64,000 nucleotides of DNA, from contig NZ_CP046176.1 in the NCBI RefSeq assembly GCF_013009555.1, positions 5,425,501 through 5,489,500 of the forward strand. The letters are read 5' to 3'. The stretch's first letter is position 1, and the number at the start of each line of letters is the position of its first letter. The notes under the pieces are model-generated. The model worked only from the letters and a program-made list of their open reading frames with translations, was not told the DNA's origin and searched no databases. The DNA comes from Phocaeicola dorei. Lineage in GTDB: Bacteria; Bacteroidota; Bacteroidia; Bacteroidales; Bacteroidaceae. This document shows, one piece after another, positions 53,819-62,744 of the stretch. Both the position numbers and the translations under genes were made by a program.

Positions 53819-55483
53819 TTAATATCCCGGATTCTGAACCAGATTTATATTACCATCCATGATACTCTTGGGTATCGGGAAAATGTCACAATGTTTGTCC
53901 GTCGGATCGGTCTTGGCATCCTTGCAGAACCATGATTTGCCATTATACACATTCTGTCCGCTGGTAAGACGGAAACGGATCAAATCCTGACGGCGATGGT
54001 GCTCGGCCAGGAACTCCCATCCCAGGTCGTCCAGCAGGCCGCCCAGCTCGATGTCGCTGCCTCCTTCGGTAGTGGTCACCCAATTATCCGCCTCATCCTG
54101 CTGTGCAATGTTCTCCCGGTGTCCGTAAGAATATACGCTGCCGCCTTTCAACTGGGTTACCGTACGTGTCGCCTTATCGGGATTCCCTTTGAACGCACGT
54201 TGCCTTACCTGAGTAACCAGGCTAGCGGCATCCTGTTCCGTCTCGCCGTTATATCCTCCCAGACGCAACAGGCACTCGGCCTTCATCATCAAGACATCGG
54301 CATAGCGGAAGAAAGGCACATCATCATAACTGGTTCCCCAGTCACCATCCTTTATCTCATACTTTACCAACCGGTATCCTTCCATCGGATAGCATCCCGG
54401 ATTGTCCGTACTGCGGATTTCATACGTATAGTTCAAAGGCTGGCCGTCCACATAAATGGTGTTTCCACTCTGGTCTTGCTGGACACCGCCGATCCAGCAG
54501 TCTGTATAACGGGTGTCATTATTCTTGTCATAAGTATCCAGGAACTGGGGCAAGGCGGCTCCGCCTCCTGTAGCCCAACCGGTAAACCCGAAAGTGGCAC
54601 GCCCGGCCTCGTTCATCCACAAATTGGCAAAATAATTGCCACTGGCATACAGATACTCAAACGGAATCCCGAAGATAATCTCGGGAGAAGAAGAGATGTC
54701 CTCCTTAAAGTTATCAGCATAATTCGGCGCCAGGCTGAATTTGTTCGATTCAATGATCACATTCAGCTCGTCAACGCATTTCCGATAGTAAGAATCGTCG
54801 GAATGGTCGTCAAACCAAGCATTGTGATTCAAATACATCTTAGCAAGAATCATGTGGACGGTATAGTTATTTATCTTTCCCATCTCCACCTCATCGCCAC
54901 ACTTGTCCTTTATGTCGTCCAGCTCAGAGATGATAAAATCCCATACTTCCTGCGGTTCAGCCTGTTCGGGAAGCCAGCCGTCGGGATGATCATAAGTGGT
55001 ATCCAAGGGAATATTACGGAAAAGGTCGAACAAAAGATAGTAATACAACGCACGGTAAGCACGTAGCTGGGCCACAGACTCCTCCGATTCCTGCACGGCC
55101 TCGTCCGCCAACAGCTTGTTGCACGCATTTATTCCCGAATAGGCGTTTGACCACAACCCACTGAAATGACCGATTTCGGAATGAAACGTATGCTCATGCA
55201 GATTGATATACAAATCACCCCAACCTACGCCTATCCGCAAAGGGATCACCCACATGTCCGTACAGATATCCAGGTCAGCGTACCCGTACCATGCCCAATA
55301 GAAATTGCGCAAGGAGGAATATACCGGCGCAAACATACTGGCGGCATCCTTTTCCGTAAATTCATATTTCTCGGACGCGATCTGGTTGTAAATGGTTTCA
55401 CTCAAATCTGTGCAGCTTCCCAAAGAAAGCATGCCGGCGCCTACCATTGAGTATAATAAAGACTTATATAATTTCGGTTTCAT
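53819..55483 (-). CDS. SusD-like glycan-binding lipoprotein of the GH127/GH97 locus
   Basis: A 554-residue RagB/SusD lipoprotein with lipobox Cys24 (LSLGSCTDLSE). TPR-like helices near residues 85-170 (SEESVAQLRAYRALYYYLLFDLFRNIPL) and a C-terminal SusD region (LGWEFLAEHHRRQDLIRFRL; DIFPIPKSIMDGNINLVQNPGY) are clear. It forms the lid of the SusC transporter encoded 12 bases upstream. Aromatic-rich loops suggest binding of a branched glycan but do not reveal which. Confidence 0.93.
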   Translation of the reverse strand: MKPKLYKSLLYSMVGAGMLSLGSCTDLSETIYNQIASEKYEFTEKDAASMFAPVYSSLRNFYWAWYGYADLDICTDMWVIPLRIGVGWGDLYINLHEHTFHSEIGHFSGLWSNAYSGINACNKLLADEAVQESEESVAQLRAYRALYYYLLFDLFRNIPLDTTYDHPDGWLPEQAEPQEVWDFIISELDDIKDKCGDEVEMGKINNYTVHMILAKMYLNHNAWFDDHSDDSYYRKCVDELNVIIESNKFSLAPNYADNFKEDISSSPEIIFGIPFEYLYASGNYFANLWMNEAGRATFGFTGWATGGGAALPQFLDTYDKNNDTRYTDCWIGGVQQDQSGNTIYVDGQPLNYTYEIRSTDNPGCYPMEGYRLVKYEIKDGDWGTSYDDVPFFRYADVLMMKAECLLRLGGYNGETEQDAASLVTQVRQRAFKGNPDKATRTVTQLKGGSVYSYGHRENIAQQDEADNWVTTTEGGSDIELGGLLDDLGWEFLAEHHRRQDLIRFRLTSGQNVYNGKSWFCKDAKTDPTDKHCDIFPIPKSIMDGNINLVQNPGY

Positions 55484-55495
55484 AATCTGGTAAAT

Positions 55496-58400
55496 TTAGA
55501 AAGTTAAGTTAAGACCAAAAGTAAATGAACGAATGGATGGATATTTGTCGCGATTGTCTATACCTGCATAGGTAGGATACGGATTTGACAACTCCGGATC
55601 AAGTCCGGAATAACCGGTTATGCAGAAAAGATTGTCACCGGACAAATAGGCACGGACATTCTTGATGTATTTGTTATTTTTAAACGGGAAATTATAACCG
55701 ATGGTCAGATTGGTCAACTTCAGGAAGTTACCATTTTCCAGGTAATAGCTTACCATAGTCTGCGGCTGTGAAGAAGACAAGGTGTATTGTCCGCCATAGG
55801 GTGCTTCCTCCACCGATTTCAAACGGTTGTAAGCATGAGAATTATTTTCGTAATAAGCACGGGGTTCATTCAGGATCTTAAATCCCAACTGGCTGGTGAA
55901 CTGCATGCTCAGGTCCCAGTTTTTATAAGTGAAGGTGTTGCCCCATCCCAAATACACTTTCGGCAATCCGTTGCCCAAATATTGGCGGTATTCATCATTG
56001 GTCAGGTAAGCAGTAGAGAACTCAACGACTTCCCCGTCCGGCTTTTCAATCAGGAACAGTCCGTTTTCCGACGCGCCGACAGACTTCAAGCCATAAAACT
56101 CACCCAAAGGACGTCCTTCCTCCATACGGTGTGTGCTTACACTGATCGGTTCTCCCAAGCCACCGGTATCCATATAACTGTTTGACTCATACATGTCATT
56201 AGACAAGCTTAACAATTTGCTGGCATTATGAGCTACCGTCACCACGGTTTTCCACTCAAAGTCCTTGGTCTGCACAGGAATCGCATTGATGGCTACTTCA
56301 ATACCCTGGTTGCGTACAGAGCCTCCATTGGCAAAAGTGTAACTGTACAAATTGGGCGGAGTAGGAACGCTGTAATTAAACAACAGGTCGGTTGTCTTCT
56401 TCCTGTATATATCAACAGATCCTCCTAAACGGTCATTCAAGACACTAAAGTCCAGACCTATATTATATTCCGTAGACTTTTCCCATTTCAAGTCCGGGTT
56501 CGGATTGGAAGCGACTTCCAGCCCCGGTTTCCATGTTCCCTTGTCGTAATAATAGGAACTTCCATAGTTATACCGCGTCAACGACATATAAGGATCATTG
56601 GGAATCACACCGGTAATACCGAATCCCGCACGCAACTTCAAGTTGTTCAGCCAGGTAATACCCTCCATAAATCCTTCATTACTGATGGTCCATCCCAAAG
56701 ATGCAGAAGGGAAAGTACCCCATTTGTTATTGTCGCCGAACTTGGACGACCCTTCCTGACGTACACTGACCAGCAAATTATATTTATTGTCAAACGCATA
56801 GCTCACACGTGCAAAGAAACCGATCAGCGTATTCTCGTTCTTATCACTGCCCATGCCAGCCTTACCGTCTTTCAACGCCTGGCCGAGACCTAAATTATGC
56901 CATTGATAGAAATCTGTCGGGAAATTATAGTTATTGGCATAGAAACGTTCATAAGTATAATACTGATAACTGTAGCCCACCAACGCATTCATACGATGCT
57001 TGCCGACATTCAAGTCATACTTGCTGGTCAGTTCCAGGTTGTCCGTACGTGTCTCGTCCTGGGTATGATAAGCATAACCGGTCCATTCATTCAGTTGGTT
57101 GCTGAAATAATCCGTTGTGTTATACCCTTTATCATGTGCATTAAAGCGGCTGGTAGCCACCATCAGATTGGTCTGCCATCCTTTGACCGGTTCAAAAGTA
57201 ACATTACCCGTCGCACGAGTCTCTTCATAGGTATAATTACCCAGACGCTCTTCCAGCATGCCGACCGGATTGTAGTAATAATTCACGTTAAAATCCTCAT
57301 TATAAGAACCGTCCTCGTTGTAAATGGGAGCGGTAGGATTACGCATAATCGCCTGACGGTAAATATTTGACTGATCGGTGGCCGTTGCATTGGTGGCACT
57401 GTTCTTATGCCATTTCTTCACCATATTCAGGTTGACTTTCAGCATATCGTTAAGCATCCAGTGTGAGACATCAAAACGCATACGGATATCTTCGCTGTAA
57501 GTGTTCATTATCACACCGTCTTCCTTGCGGTAAGTCACATCCGCCGAGTAAGTGGTCTGCTTGCTTCCTCCCGTTATATTGAAATTATGGTTGTGAGTAA
57601 AGCCGGTCCGGCTGACGGCATCCAGCCAGTCGGTATCATATCCCTTATCGGTAAAGTTTGTCTTGCCTGCACGTATATCCTCGGCAGTCATAAATTCCAG
57701 CTTTTTGCCGAACTGAGATGCAGAGACGTAACCTGAATAGGATGCAGTCGTATGCGACTCACGTTTGCCGTTCTGGGTAGTGATCAGGATAACCCCGTTT
57801 GCACCCCGCGTACCGTAAATGGCAGCAGCCGAAGCATCCTTCAACACATCAATGGAGGCAATATTTTCAGGAGCCACCGTGCTTAAGTCTCCTTCCACTC
57901 CATCAATCAGAATCAACGGCGTAGTGCTGCCGTTGACGGAAATGACACCGCGCAGGCGAATCGTGGAAGTCGCATTCGGGTCACCGGACCCCTTGGCAAT
58001 GCTCAATCCGGCCACCTTACCTTTAATCAGGTCCGCCGCATCCCCGATCTTACCTACCGTAAAATCCTCTGCTTTGACCGAAGCCACCGCACTGGTCACA
58101 TCACCCTTGCGCTGGGTTCCATAACCAATAACGACCACTTCGTCCATCACCTCGGTATCTTCCTGAAGGGTCACATCAATCTTCCGGTTATTCTTTACCT
58201 CAAACTCCTGGGTTTTATATCCAATGTAGGAAATTACCAATACAGACTGGGAGCCTTTTACATTCAGCCTGTATTTCCCGTCAAAATCGGTAATGGTACC
58301 GTTGGTCGTTCCTTTTTCCATGATATTAGCACCAATGATGGGTTCTCCCTTTCTGTCTTTCACCACACCGCTTACTGTTACAGTTTGCTGTGTAATTTCC

Positions 58401-58534
58401 ATTTTCATAGACTCTGCTGTTCCCTGAAGTGCAAATACAGGGCTCATCCCTGCACCCGCAATAAGGAAAAAACAGGTTGCGGCCTTTAGCAATGCTTTGC
58501 TGAACAAGGCCCGATTGTCATGTGTTTTCATCAT
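55496..58534 (-). CDS. SusC-like TonB-dependent transporter, active partner of the GH127 operon
   Basis: A 1012-residue outer-membrane transporter with signal region, carboxypeptidase-like domain (VSGVVKDRKGEPIIGANIMEKG), TonB box region (VMDEVVVIGYGTQRKGDVTSAV), plug (IYGTRGANGVILITT) and barrel ending FTFGLNLTF. It starts 31 bases after GH127 in the same direction and precedes SusD and DUF4859. The first codons and the upstream 114 bases are repeated in inverted orientation at 63780-63940 before another SusC gene. The present arrangement therefore places this transporter under the GH127 promoter; inversion would place the other one there. Confidence 0.92.
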   Translation of the reverse strand: MMKTHDNRALFSKALLKAATCFFLIAGAGMSPVFALQGTAESMKMEITQQTVTVSGVVKDRKGEPIIGANIMEKGTTNGTITDFDGKYRLNVKGSQSVLVISYIGYKTQEFEVKNNRKIDVTLQEDTEVMDEVVVIGYGTQRKGDVTSAVASVKAEDFTVGKIGDAADLIKGKVAGLSIAKGSGDPNATSTIRLRGVISVNGSTTPLILIDGVEGDLSTVAPENIASIDVLKDASAAAIYGTRGANGVILITTQNGKRESHTTASYSGYVSASQFGKKLEFMTAEDIRAGKTNFTDKGYDTDWLDAVSRTGFTHNHNFNITGGSKQTTYSADVTYRKEDGVIMNTYSEDIRMRFDVSHWMLNDMLKVNLNMVKKWHKNSATNATATDQSNIYRQAIMRNPTAPIYNEDGSYNEDFNVNYYYNPVGMLEERLGNYTYEETRATGNVTFEPVKGWQTNLMVATSRFNAHDKGYNTTDYFSNQLNEWTGYAYHTQDETRTDNLELTSKYDLNVGKHRMNALVGYSYQYYTYERFYANNYNFPTDFYQWHNLGLGQALKDGKAGMGSDKNENTLIGFFARVSYAFDNKYNLLVSVRQEGSSKFGDNNKWGTFPSASLGWTISNEGFMEGITWLNNLKLRAGFGITGVIPNDPYMSLTRYNYGSSYYYDKGTWKPGLEVASNPNPDLKWEKSTEYNIGLDFSVLNDRLGGSVDIYRKKTTDLLFNYSVPTPPNLYSYTFANGGSVRNQGIEVAINAIPVQTKDFEWKTVVTVAHNASKLLSLSNDMYESNSYMDTGGLGEPISVSTHRMEEGRPLGEFYGLKSVGASENGLFLIEKPDGEVVEFSTAYLTNDEYRQYLGNGLPKVYLGWGNTFTYKNWDLSMQFTSQLGFKILNEPRAYYENNSHAYNRLKSVEEAPYGGQYTLSSSQPQTMVSYYLENGNFLKLTNLTIGYNFPFKNNKYIKNVRAYLSGDNLFCITGYSGLDPELSNPYPTYAGIDNRDKYPSIRSFTFGLNLTF

Positions 58535-58649
58535 ACAGTTTTATTTAAAAGGTTTATATGTTCATTCAGTTTACTTTCCATTCAATCACCCCTCCCGAAG
58601 CTCCTTTCTGCAATTGTGCTGCAATTTTAAGCCCCTTTGTTTTGACAGG
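58490..58649 (-). repeat. Left arm of the SusC inversion repeat
   Basis: Covers the last 27 codons of GH127, the spacer and the first codons of SusC. Compared with 63780-63940 it has two exactly identical blocks of about 42 bases: one from CCTGTCAAAACAAAGGGG to CACAATTGCAG, one from ATATAAACC through the SusC start to CACATGA. Between them lie a few substitutions and a short indel at the GH127 stop codon. The first block contains the dyad AATTG-CAGCA-CAATT. Confidence 0.88.
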
Positions 58650-61001
58650 GTTGAAATCCAAACTATTATAGCAATCTTTTTTTACAGTATATTCAGTTAA
58701 CGCCTCTACCTCTTTCCAACTTTCGCCTTCTTTATAATATAGTTTCCAGCTTTCCGGCACACGGAAATCTCCGTCATAATGGTCAAAATCCAACCAATAC
58801 ACTTGTACGTTCGATACGGTATAAAGCTGGTCGAATTCATAAGCCAGTGTTTCGACAGTACCGTTCTTCAGCCACCAATAGTGGTAAGGTTTCGAGATAT
58901 CCGATGAACGTTTGGGTTCCCATTGGTCATTTACCCCCCATGCCCATGTTTCCACTGAAGCCGATTCAGGAGCGTCTTTCTGTATGGGGGCTTGTATCAT
59001 CAAAGTACGTGCTTTGCTGGCGATGGTAGGTTCCGGAGTAGGACGAGCGCACTCGGCTGTTTCGGGAATCCATACGGCCATCTGGTCAGCACCGCGGTTG
59101 TTCCATGTAGAATAAGGAATTGCCTTGAATGGAACGTCTTTTACATTGCCGTTTCTTTCAACTTCTTTGGCTGTACCGTTCAAAACTATTACGCCATTCA
59201 GCAAATCAGCATGGAAAGAAGCCTCCATCGGAGTACCATCGGGGATGAATTTGTTGAATACAGTACTGTCGGCTTGGTCTTGTCCTTCCAAACAGAACAT
59301 AATAGGGCCCCGTTCTATAGCCAGTTTGCCATGATCATCCTCTACTTGGTCATTTGCTTTCACACGACGTACCTCCATAGGAAGATTGATTTCAACCACA
59401 TCACCCGCTTTCCAGTTGCGTACAAGGGTGGCATAACCGTCATATTGCTTCGCATTGACTTTGGAGCCGTTTACAGAAATGCTATAAGCCTGAGCCTTGT
59501 CTGTAAATGAGTAGAGGTCTGTGGGTACGGGAGCGTCTTGTGCCCATCCGGGAATACGCACACGCAAAGCAAACTCCTGTTCTTTTTCGGGAGTGACGGA
59601 AATACTTATCTTTCCGTTCCACGGATAGTCCGTAGTTTGTTCCACATTTATTTTATTGCTTTCCGTTTCAATATCCGCCTTGCTTTGGATATAGAGATTG
59701 ACATACACATCATTGCCTTGAGTAGCATACATATAATAAGGTACCGAGGCCACGAAACGGGTTATGTTGCCCGGACAGCAGGCACATCCGAACCAATGCT
59801 GGCGCTCATGCTGCCCCATGGATTCCAACGGATTGTCATAGAAGAACTTGTCACCACTGAGTGATACGCCCGAAATGACTCCGTTATACAACGCGCGTTC
59901 CAGCACATCCGCATATTTGGCATCTCCCGTAGCGAGGAACATACGATGGTTCCAATACACATTAGCTATAGAGGCGCAGGTTTCGCAATAGGCTGTGTGA
60001 TTATTCAGTTCATAGTTGGGACCGAATCCTTCACCTTGTGGACGAGAACCGATTCCGCCTGTGATAAAGAGTTTTTTGCCGGCCATATTTTCCCAAATAC
60101 GGGTTAAGGCATTGAAATAGGCGGTATCATGAGTCAAAGCGGCTACATCTGCCACTCCGGAGTAGAGATATCCGGCACGGACGGCATGACCTACTATCTC
60201 GTCTTGTTGCAGGATGGGCTTGTGATCCTGACTATATTCGCTCAGTTTATGTCCGTCAGAGCCTCTGCCGGTTTCCTCTACAAAATATTTGGCTGTCTGC
60301 AAATATTTCTCATCACCTGTCACCTTATATAGTTTGACAAGAGCCATCTCAGCGATAGGATGACCGCTGGGACGATGGATCTGTCCTTCGCCGGGTCCGA
60401 AGACCTGACATACCAGATCGGCATTTTTGATAGCTACATCCAGTAACGTACGTTTTCCGGTGGCGCGATAATGAGCAACGGCGGCTTCGTACAAATGGCC
60501 GCTATTATAGAGTTCGTGACTGTTGATTTTTTCCCAACGGTGCGTGCCCCACCAACCGGATAAACGGGTACATTGATTGGTTACACAGGTAGTAAGATAA
60601 CCATCCGGTTCCTGTGCGGCAGATATGATATGGATTACACTGTCCAGGTAGTGATCCAGTTTCTCATCATATTTTACGGCTAACGAGTAGGAAGCTCCTT
60701 CTATAATTTTATAGGGATCGGTATCGTCGAAAGAAAAGTCACCGCGATGTTCGCCTTTCATCAGACCACCCGCAATGGCAAAATTATCGAACCGGCCGTT
60801 CTTTTCACATTCTTTGAAAGCGGATGGGATGGAAACGGTGCGGTTAGTTTCGATGCGCGGTGTCCAGAAATTATCATCTAAATGAACTTGGGTGAAGGGA
60901 ACTTCTTTGATAGGGGCATCAGGTTGTGTATAAGGCGTACTACATGCACATACGCTTATTATAGCAATGCTGCTCCATACTATTTGCAATTTGTTTTTCA
61001 T
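58566..61001 (-). CDS. Second GH127 beta-L-arabinofuranosidase, lipoprotein
   Basis: An 811-residue GH127 enzyme with a lipoprotein signal (SVCACS, Cys18 or 20). The zinc-thiolate site is present: YCETC (Glu340, Cys342) and CACCPGN (Cys408, Cys409). C-terminal beta domains and a discoidin-like region end in GGVIEWKVN. It differs from the enzyme at 44783 in signal type and much of the sequence, so the two likely act in different places or on different linkages. It leads the operon GH127-SusC-SusD-DUF4859. Its last 27 codons are duplicated at 63780-63863 with a single residue change (Lys to Gln), which would keep the protein intact after inversion. Confidence 0.9.
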   Translation of the reverse strand: MKNKLQIVWSSIAIISVCACSTPYTQPDAPIKEVPFTQVHLDDNFWTPRIETNRTVSIPSAFKECEKNGRFDNFAIAGGLMKGEHRGDFSFDDTDPYKIIEGASYSLAVKYDEKLDHYLDSVIHIISAAQEPDGYLTTCVTNQCTRLSGWWGTHRWEKINSHELYNSGHLYEAAVAHYRATGKRTLLDVAIKNADLVCQVFGPGEGQIHRPSGHPIAEMALVKLYKVTGDEKYLQTAKYFVEETGRGSDGHKLSEYSQDHKPILQQDEIVGHAVRAGYLYSGVADVAALTHDTAYFNALTRIWENMAGKKLFITGGIGSRPQGEGFGPNYELNNHTAYCETCASIANVYWNHRMFLATGDAKYADVLERALYNGVISGVSLSGDKFFYDNPLESMGQHERQHWFGCACCPGNITRFVASVPYYMYATQGNDVYVNLYIQSKADIETESNKINVEQTTDYPWNGKISISVTPEKEQEFALRVRIPGWAQDAPVPTDLYSFTDKAQAYSISVNGSKVNAKQYDGYATLVRNWKAGDVVEINLPMEVRRVKANDQVEDDHGKLAIERGPIMFCLEGQDQADSTVFNKFIPDGTPMEASFHADLLNGVIVLNGTAKEVERNGNVKDVPFKAIPYSTWNNRGADQMAVWIPETAECARPTPEPTIASKARTLMIQAPIQKDAPESASVETWAWGVNDQWEPKRSSDISKPYHYWWLKNGTVETLAYEFDQLYTVSNVQVYWLDFDHYDGDFRVPESWKLYYKEGESWKEVEALTEYTVKKDCYNSLDFNPVKTKGLKIAAQLQKGASGGVIEWKVN

Positions 61002-61047
61002 ACTATATCTGTGTTTTTTATTTCAGTATCAACTATGTCAACAGATG

Positions 61048-61222
61048 CAAAGTAAGTGAACAAACCGATAAAAGGATGGAAGAAAAATCTATTATGCTGC
61101 GAAAATCGTCTTGAATATGACAAATATATATATAATTTAATATTGCTGATTATCAGATGAATATACTATTATTGTAGACGATTTTTTTATTCTATTAGAC
61201 AATTGTTTTATCCTATAAAGAC
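61048..61222 (-). promoter_or_regulatory. GH127-SusC operon promoter with 21-bp-spaced repeats
   Basis: On the plus strand TAGACgATTTTTTTAT (61175) and TAGACaATTGTTTTAT (61196) are 21 bp apart, each ending in tCTAT or cCTAT, with a partial third copy at 61218. On the minus strand the unit reads GGAT..AA.AAT.GTCTA and matches the GH97 operator. Two -7 candidates lie downstream: TATATTTG (61121-61128) and TTACTTTG (61048-61055), the latter shared with the GH97 promoter. Confidence 0.6.
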
Positions 61223-61378
61223 AAAAATCAAGTGAATTTCTCTGTTCTTGAACTTAAATAGTTGGAGATACTTAATTCTTCTTAGAAAACCTCAACGGGG
61301 TTTGGTGAAACTTTCCTTCTCTGATAATATAAGTTAGATTGGCATCTCTTATTTAATAGAAAATTTAATGATATAAAT

Positions 61379-61990
61379 ATGATATATGCATATATTCGGG
61401 TTTCAACTGATAAACAGACTGTAGAGAACCAGCGATTCGAGATAAATCGTTTTGCCAAACAGAGGGATTTCCAGATTGATGTGTGGGTAGAAGAAACGGT
61501 TTCGGGAACACGGTCAGCCAAAGACAGAAAGCTTGGCGTACTATTGAAAAGAATAAAGAAAGGTGATACATTGATTGTGTCGGAGATTTCTCGTTTGGGA
61601 AGGAGATTGATGGAAGTAATGAGCATATTGAATGCATGTATGTTGAAAAATGTCATCCTACTCACGGTGAAAGAGAAATATGAGCTGGGAAATAATATAC
61701 AATCCCAAATATTGGCATTCGCTTTTTCCCTCTCTGCACAAATAGAACGTGACTTGATTTCCCAACGTACCCGTGAGGGACTTGCACGCAGAATTGCCTC
61801 CGGACAAAAGTTGGGACGTCCCATGGGAGGACATAACTCGAAATATAAACTTACGGGAAAAGAAGAAAAAATTAAGGCTATGCTGGAGGCGGGAACCAGC
61901 AAGGCGGAGATGGCGAGGAAATTGAAAGTGAGCAGAAATACACTGGCAGCTTTTCTGAACAGGAATGAGGCAGGGATTCATTCCAACTGA
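61379..61990 (+). CDS. Serine site-specific recombinase, Mpi/Hin-type DNA invertase
   Basis: A 203-residue small serine recombinase. The catalytic domain begins YAYIRVSTDKQTVENQ with nucleophile Ser9 and Arg7; SEISRLGRRLMEV and the E-helix signature IERDLISQRTREGLA follow. A C-terminal helix-turn-helix (SKAEMARKLKVSRNTLAAFLN) binds the crossover sites. Size and architecture match invertases such as Hin and the global invertase Mpi of B. fragilis rather than large integrases. It lies between the inverted GH127/SusC repeats at 58490 and 63780, so it may invert that segment. It could also act in trans, for example on the promoter at 14081-14286; a half-site ATCTCTTA lies in its own upstream region (61344-61351). 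Confidence 0.9.
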   Translation: MIYAYIRVSTDKQTVENQRFEINRFAKQRDFQIDVWVEETVSGTRSAKDRKLGVLLKRIKKGDTLIVSEISRLGRRLMEVMSILNACMLKNVILLTVKEKYELGNNIQSQILAFAFSLSAQIERDLISQRTREGLARRIASGQKLGRPMGGHNSKYKLTGKEEKIKAMLEAGTSKAEMARKLKVSRNTLAAFLNRNEAGIHSN

Positions 61991-62744
61991 TAAAGGTGGT
62001 ATGTCTGTCATTTGTAATAAGAAGAGATAAAGCCTCTGATAGATTATTCTTACTCAAGTTTCGGTTTTAGCATAAAGTCAGGATATACATAAAGCACAAA
62101 AACGTTCTGTCACAGTAACATGCACATTACTAATCACTTCCTGTGTAAAAGTCTCTCAAATACCCCTCAATTGGTATGCCGGTGGCAAAACACATTCGTT
62201 TTTGGGGTGTTCGCATTCGGGAATTCCAGCGGACAGGATGTAGAGTCAGCCCCTCACTGCCTCCCGGCTACTCGTGGGTATCATAGTTCATACCTGACAG
62301 GACAGGATACTGTTTGCTTCGGCTACTGACCCCTGTTGCGTATGTAATAAGAACCCATTCCTATCGTATCTTCACTCCGCTCCGTTTGATATTTCACCTC
62401 AGTGAAGCAACTGTTCCACTAGGGTGAAAGCGGCTGTTCACCTAAGTGAAATCGCCTCTTCACCTGGGCGAAACAACAAATGCAGCAAGACAAAATACGC
62501 CATAGCTACGCTCTCTTGCAAAGAAGCGACCGCAACTATGGCACAGGAGTTAAAACGACCTGTATACGTTAAGCTGAATTTGACAGCGGAGAATGGCAAA
62601 CCGTTTCAGGGGAACTTGGAATGCATTCACACAGTATATCGTTGGTTTACAGTAAGATACTGCGCACAATTTGGAATGATAATGTACTGATACAGAAGAA
62701 ACTGAGACGAAAAATCATCGAAAATTGGCATCTTATCTTTGTAA
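61991..62744. other. Intergenic region without a recognised gene
   Basis: Open frames at 62120-62329 and 62424-62690 show no domain, signal or ribosome site that I can support and look like chance or decayed sequence. The only clear structure is the palindrome array at 62393-62474. Confidence 0.5.
62393..62474. repeat. Array of four TTCACCTnnGTGAA palindromes
   Basis: Units begin at 62393 (TTCACCTCAGTGAA), 62414 (TTCCACTAGGGTGAA), 62437 (TTCACCTAAGTGAA) and 62459 (TTCACCTGGGCGAA), 21-23 bases apart, separated by CG-rich spacers. Central dinucleotides differ from unit to unit while the arms are conserved. Too short for CRISPR. It may be an intergenic palindromic repeat family or a multi-site operator. 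Confidence 0.65.

Noticed and set aside
53996..55066. Plus-strand frame of 356 codons
   Set aside because: Antisense to the second SusD gene; composition is that of a reverse-complement shadow.
62393..62474. CRISPR array
   Set aside because: The units are palindromes of about 14 bases with spacers of 6-8 bases, too short for CRISPR, and no cas genes are near.
62120..62690. Two small open frames as genes
   Set aside because: No ribosome site, domain or recognisable homology; the second overlaps the palindrome array.
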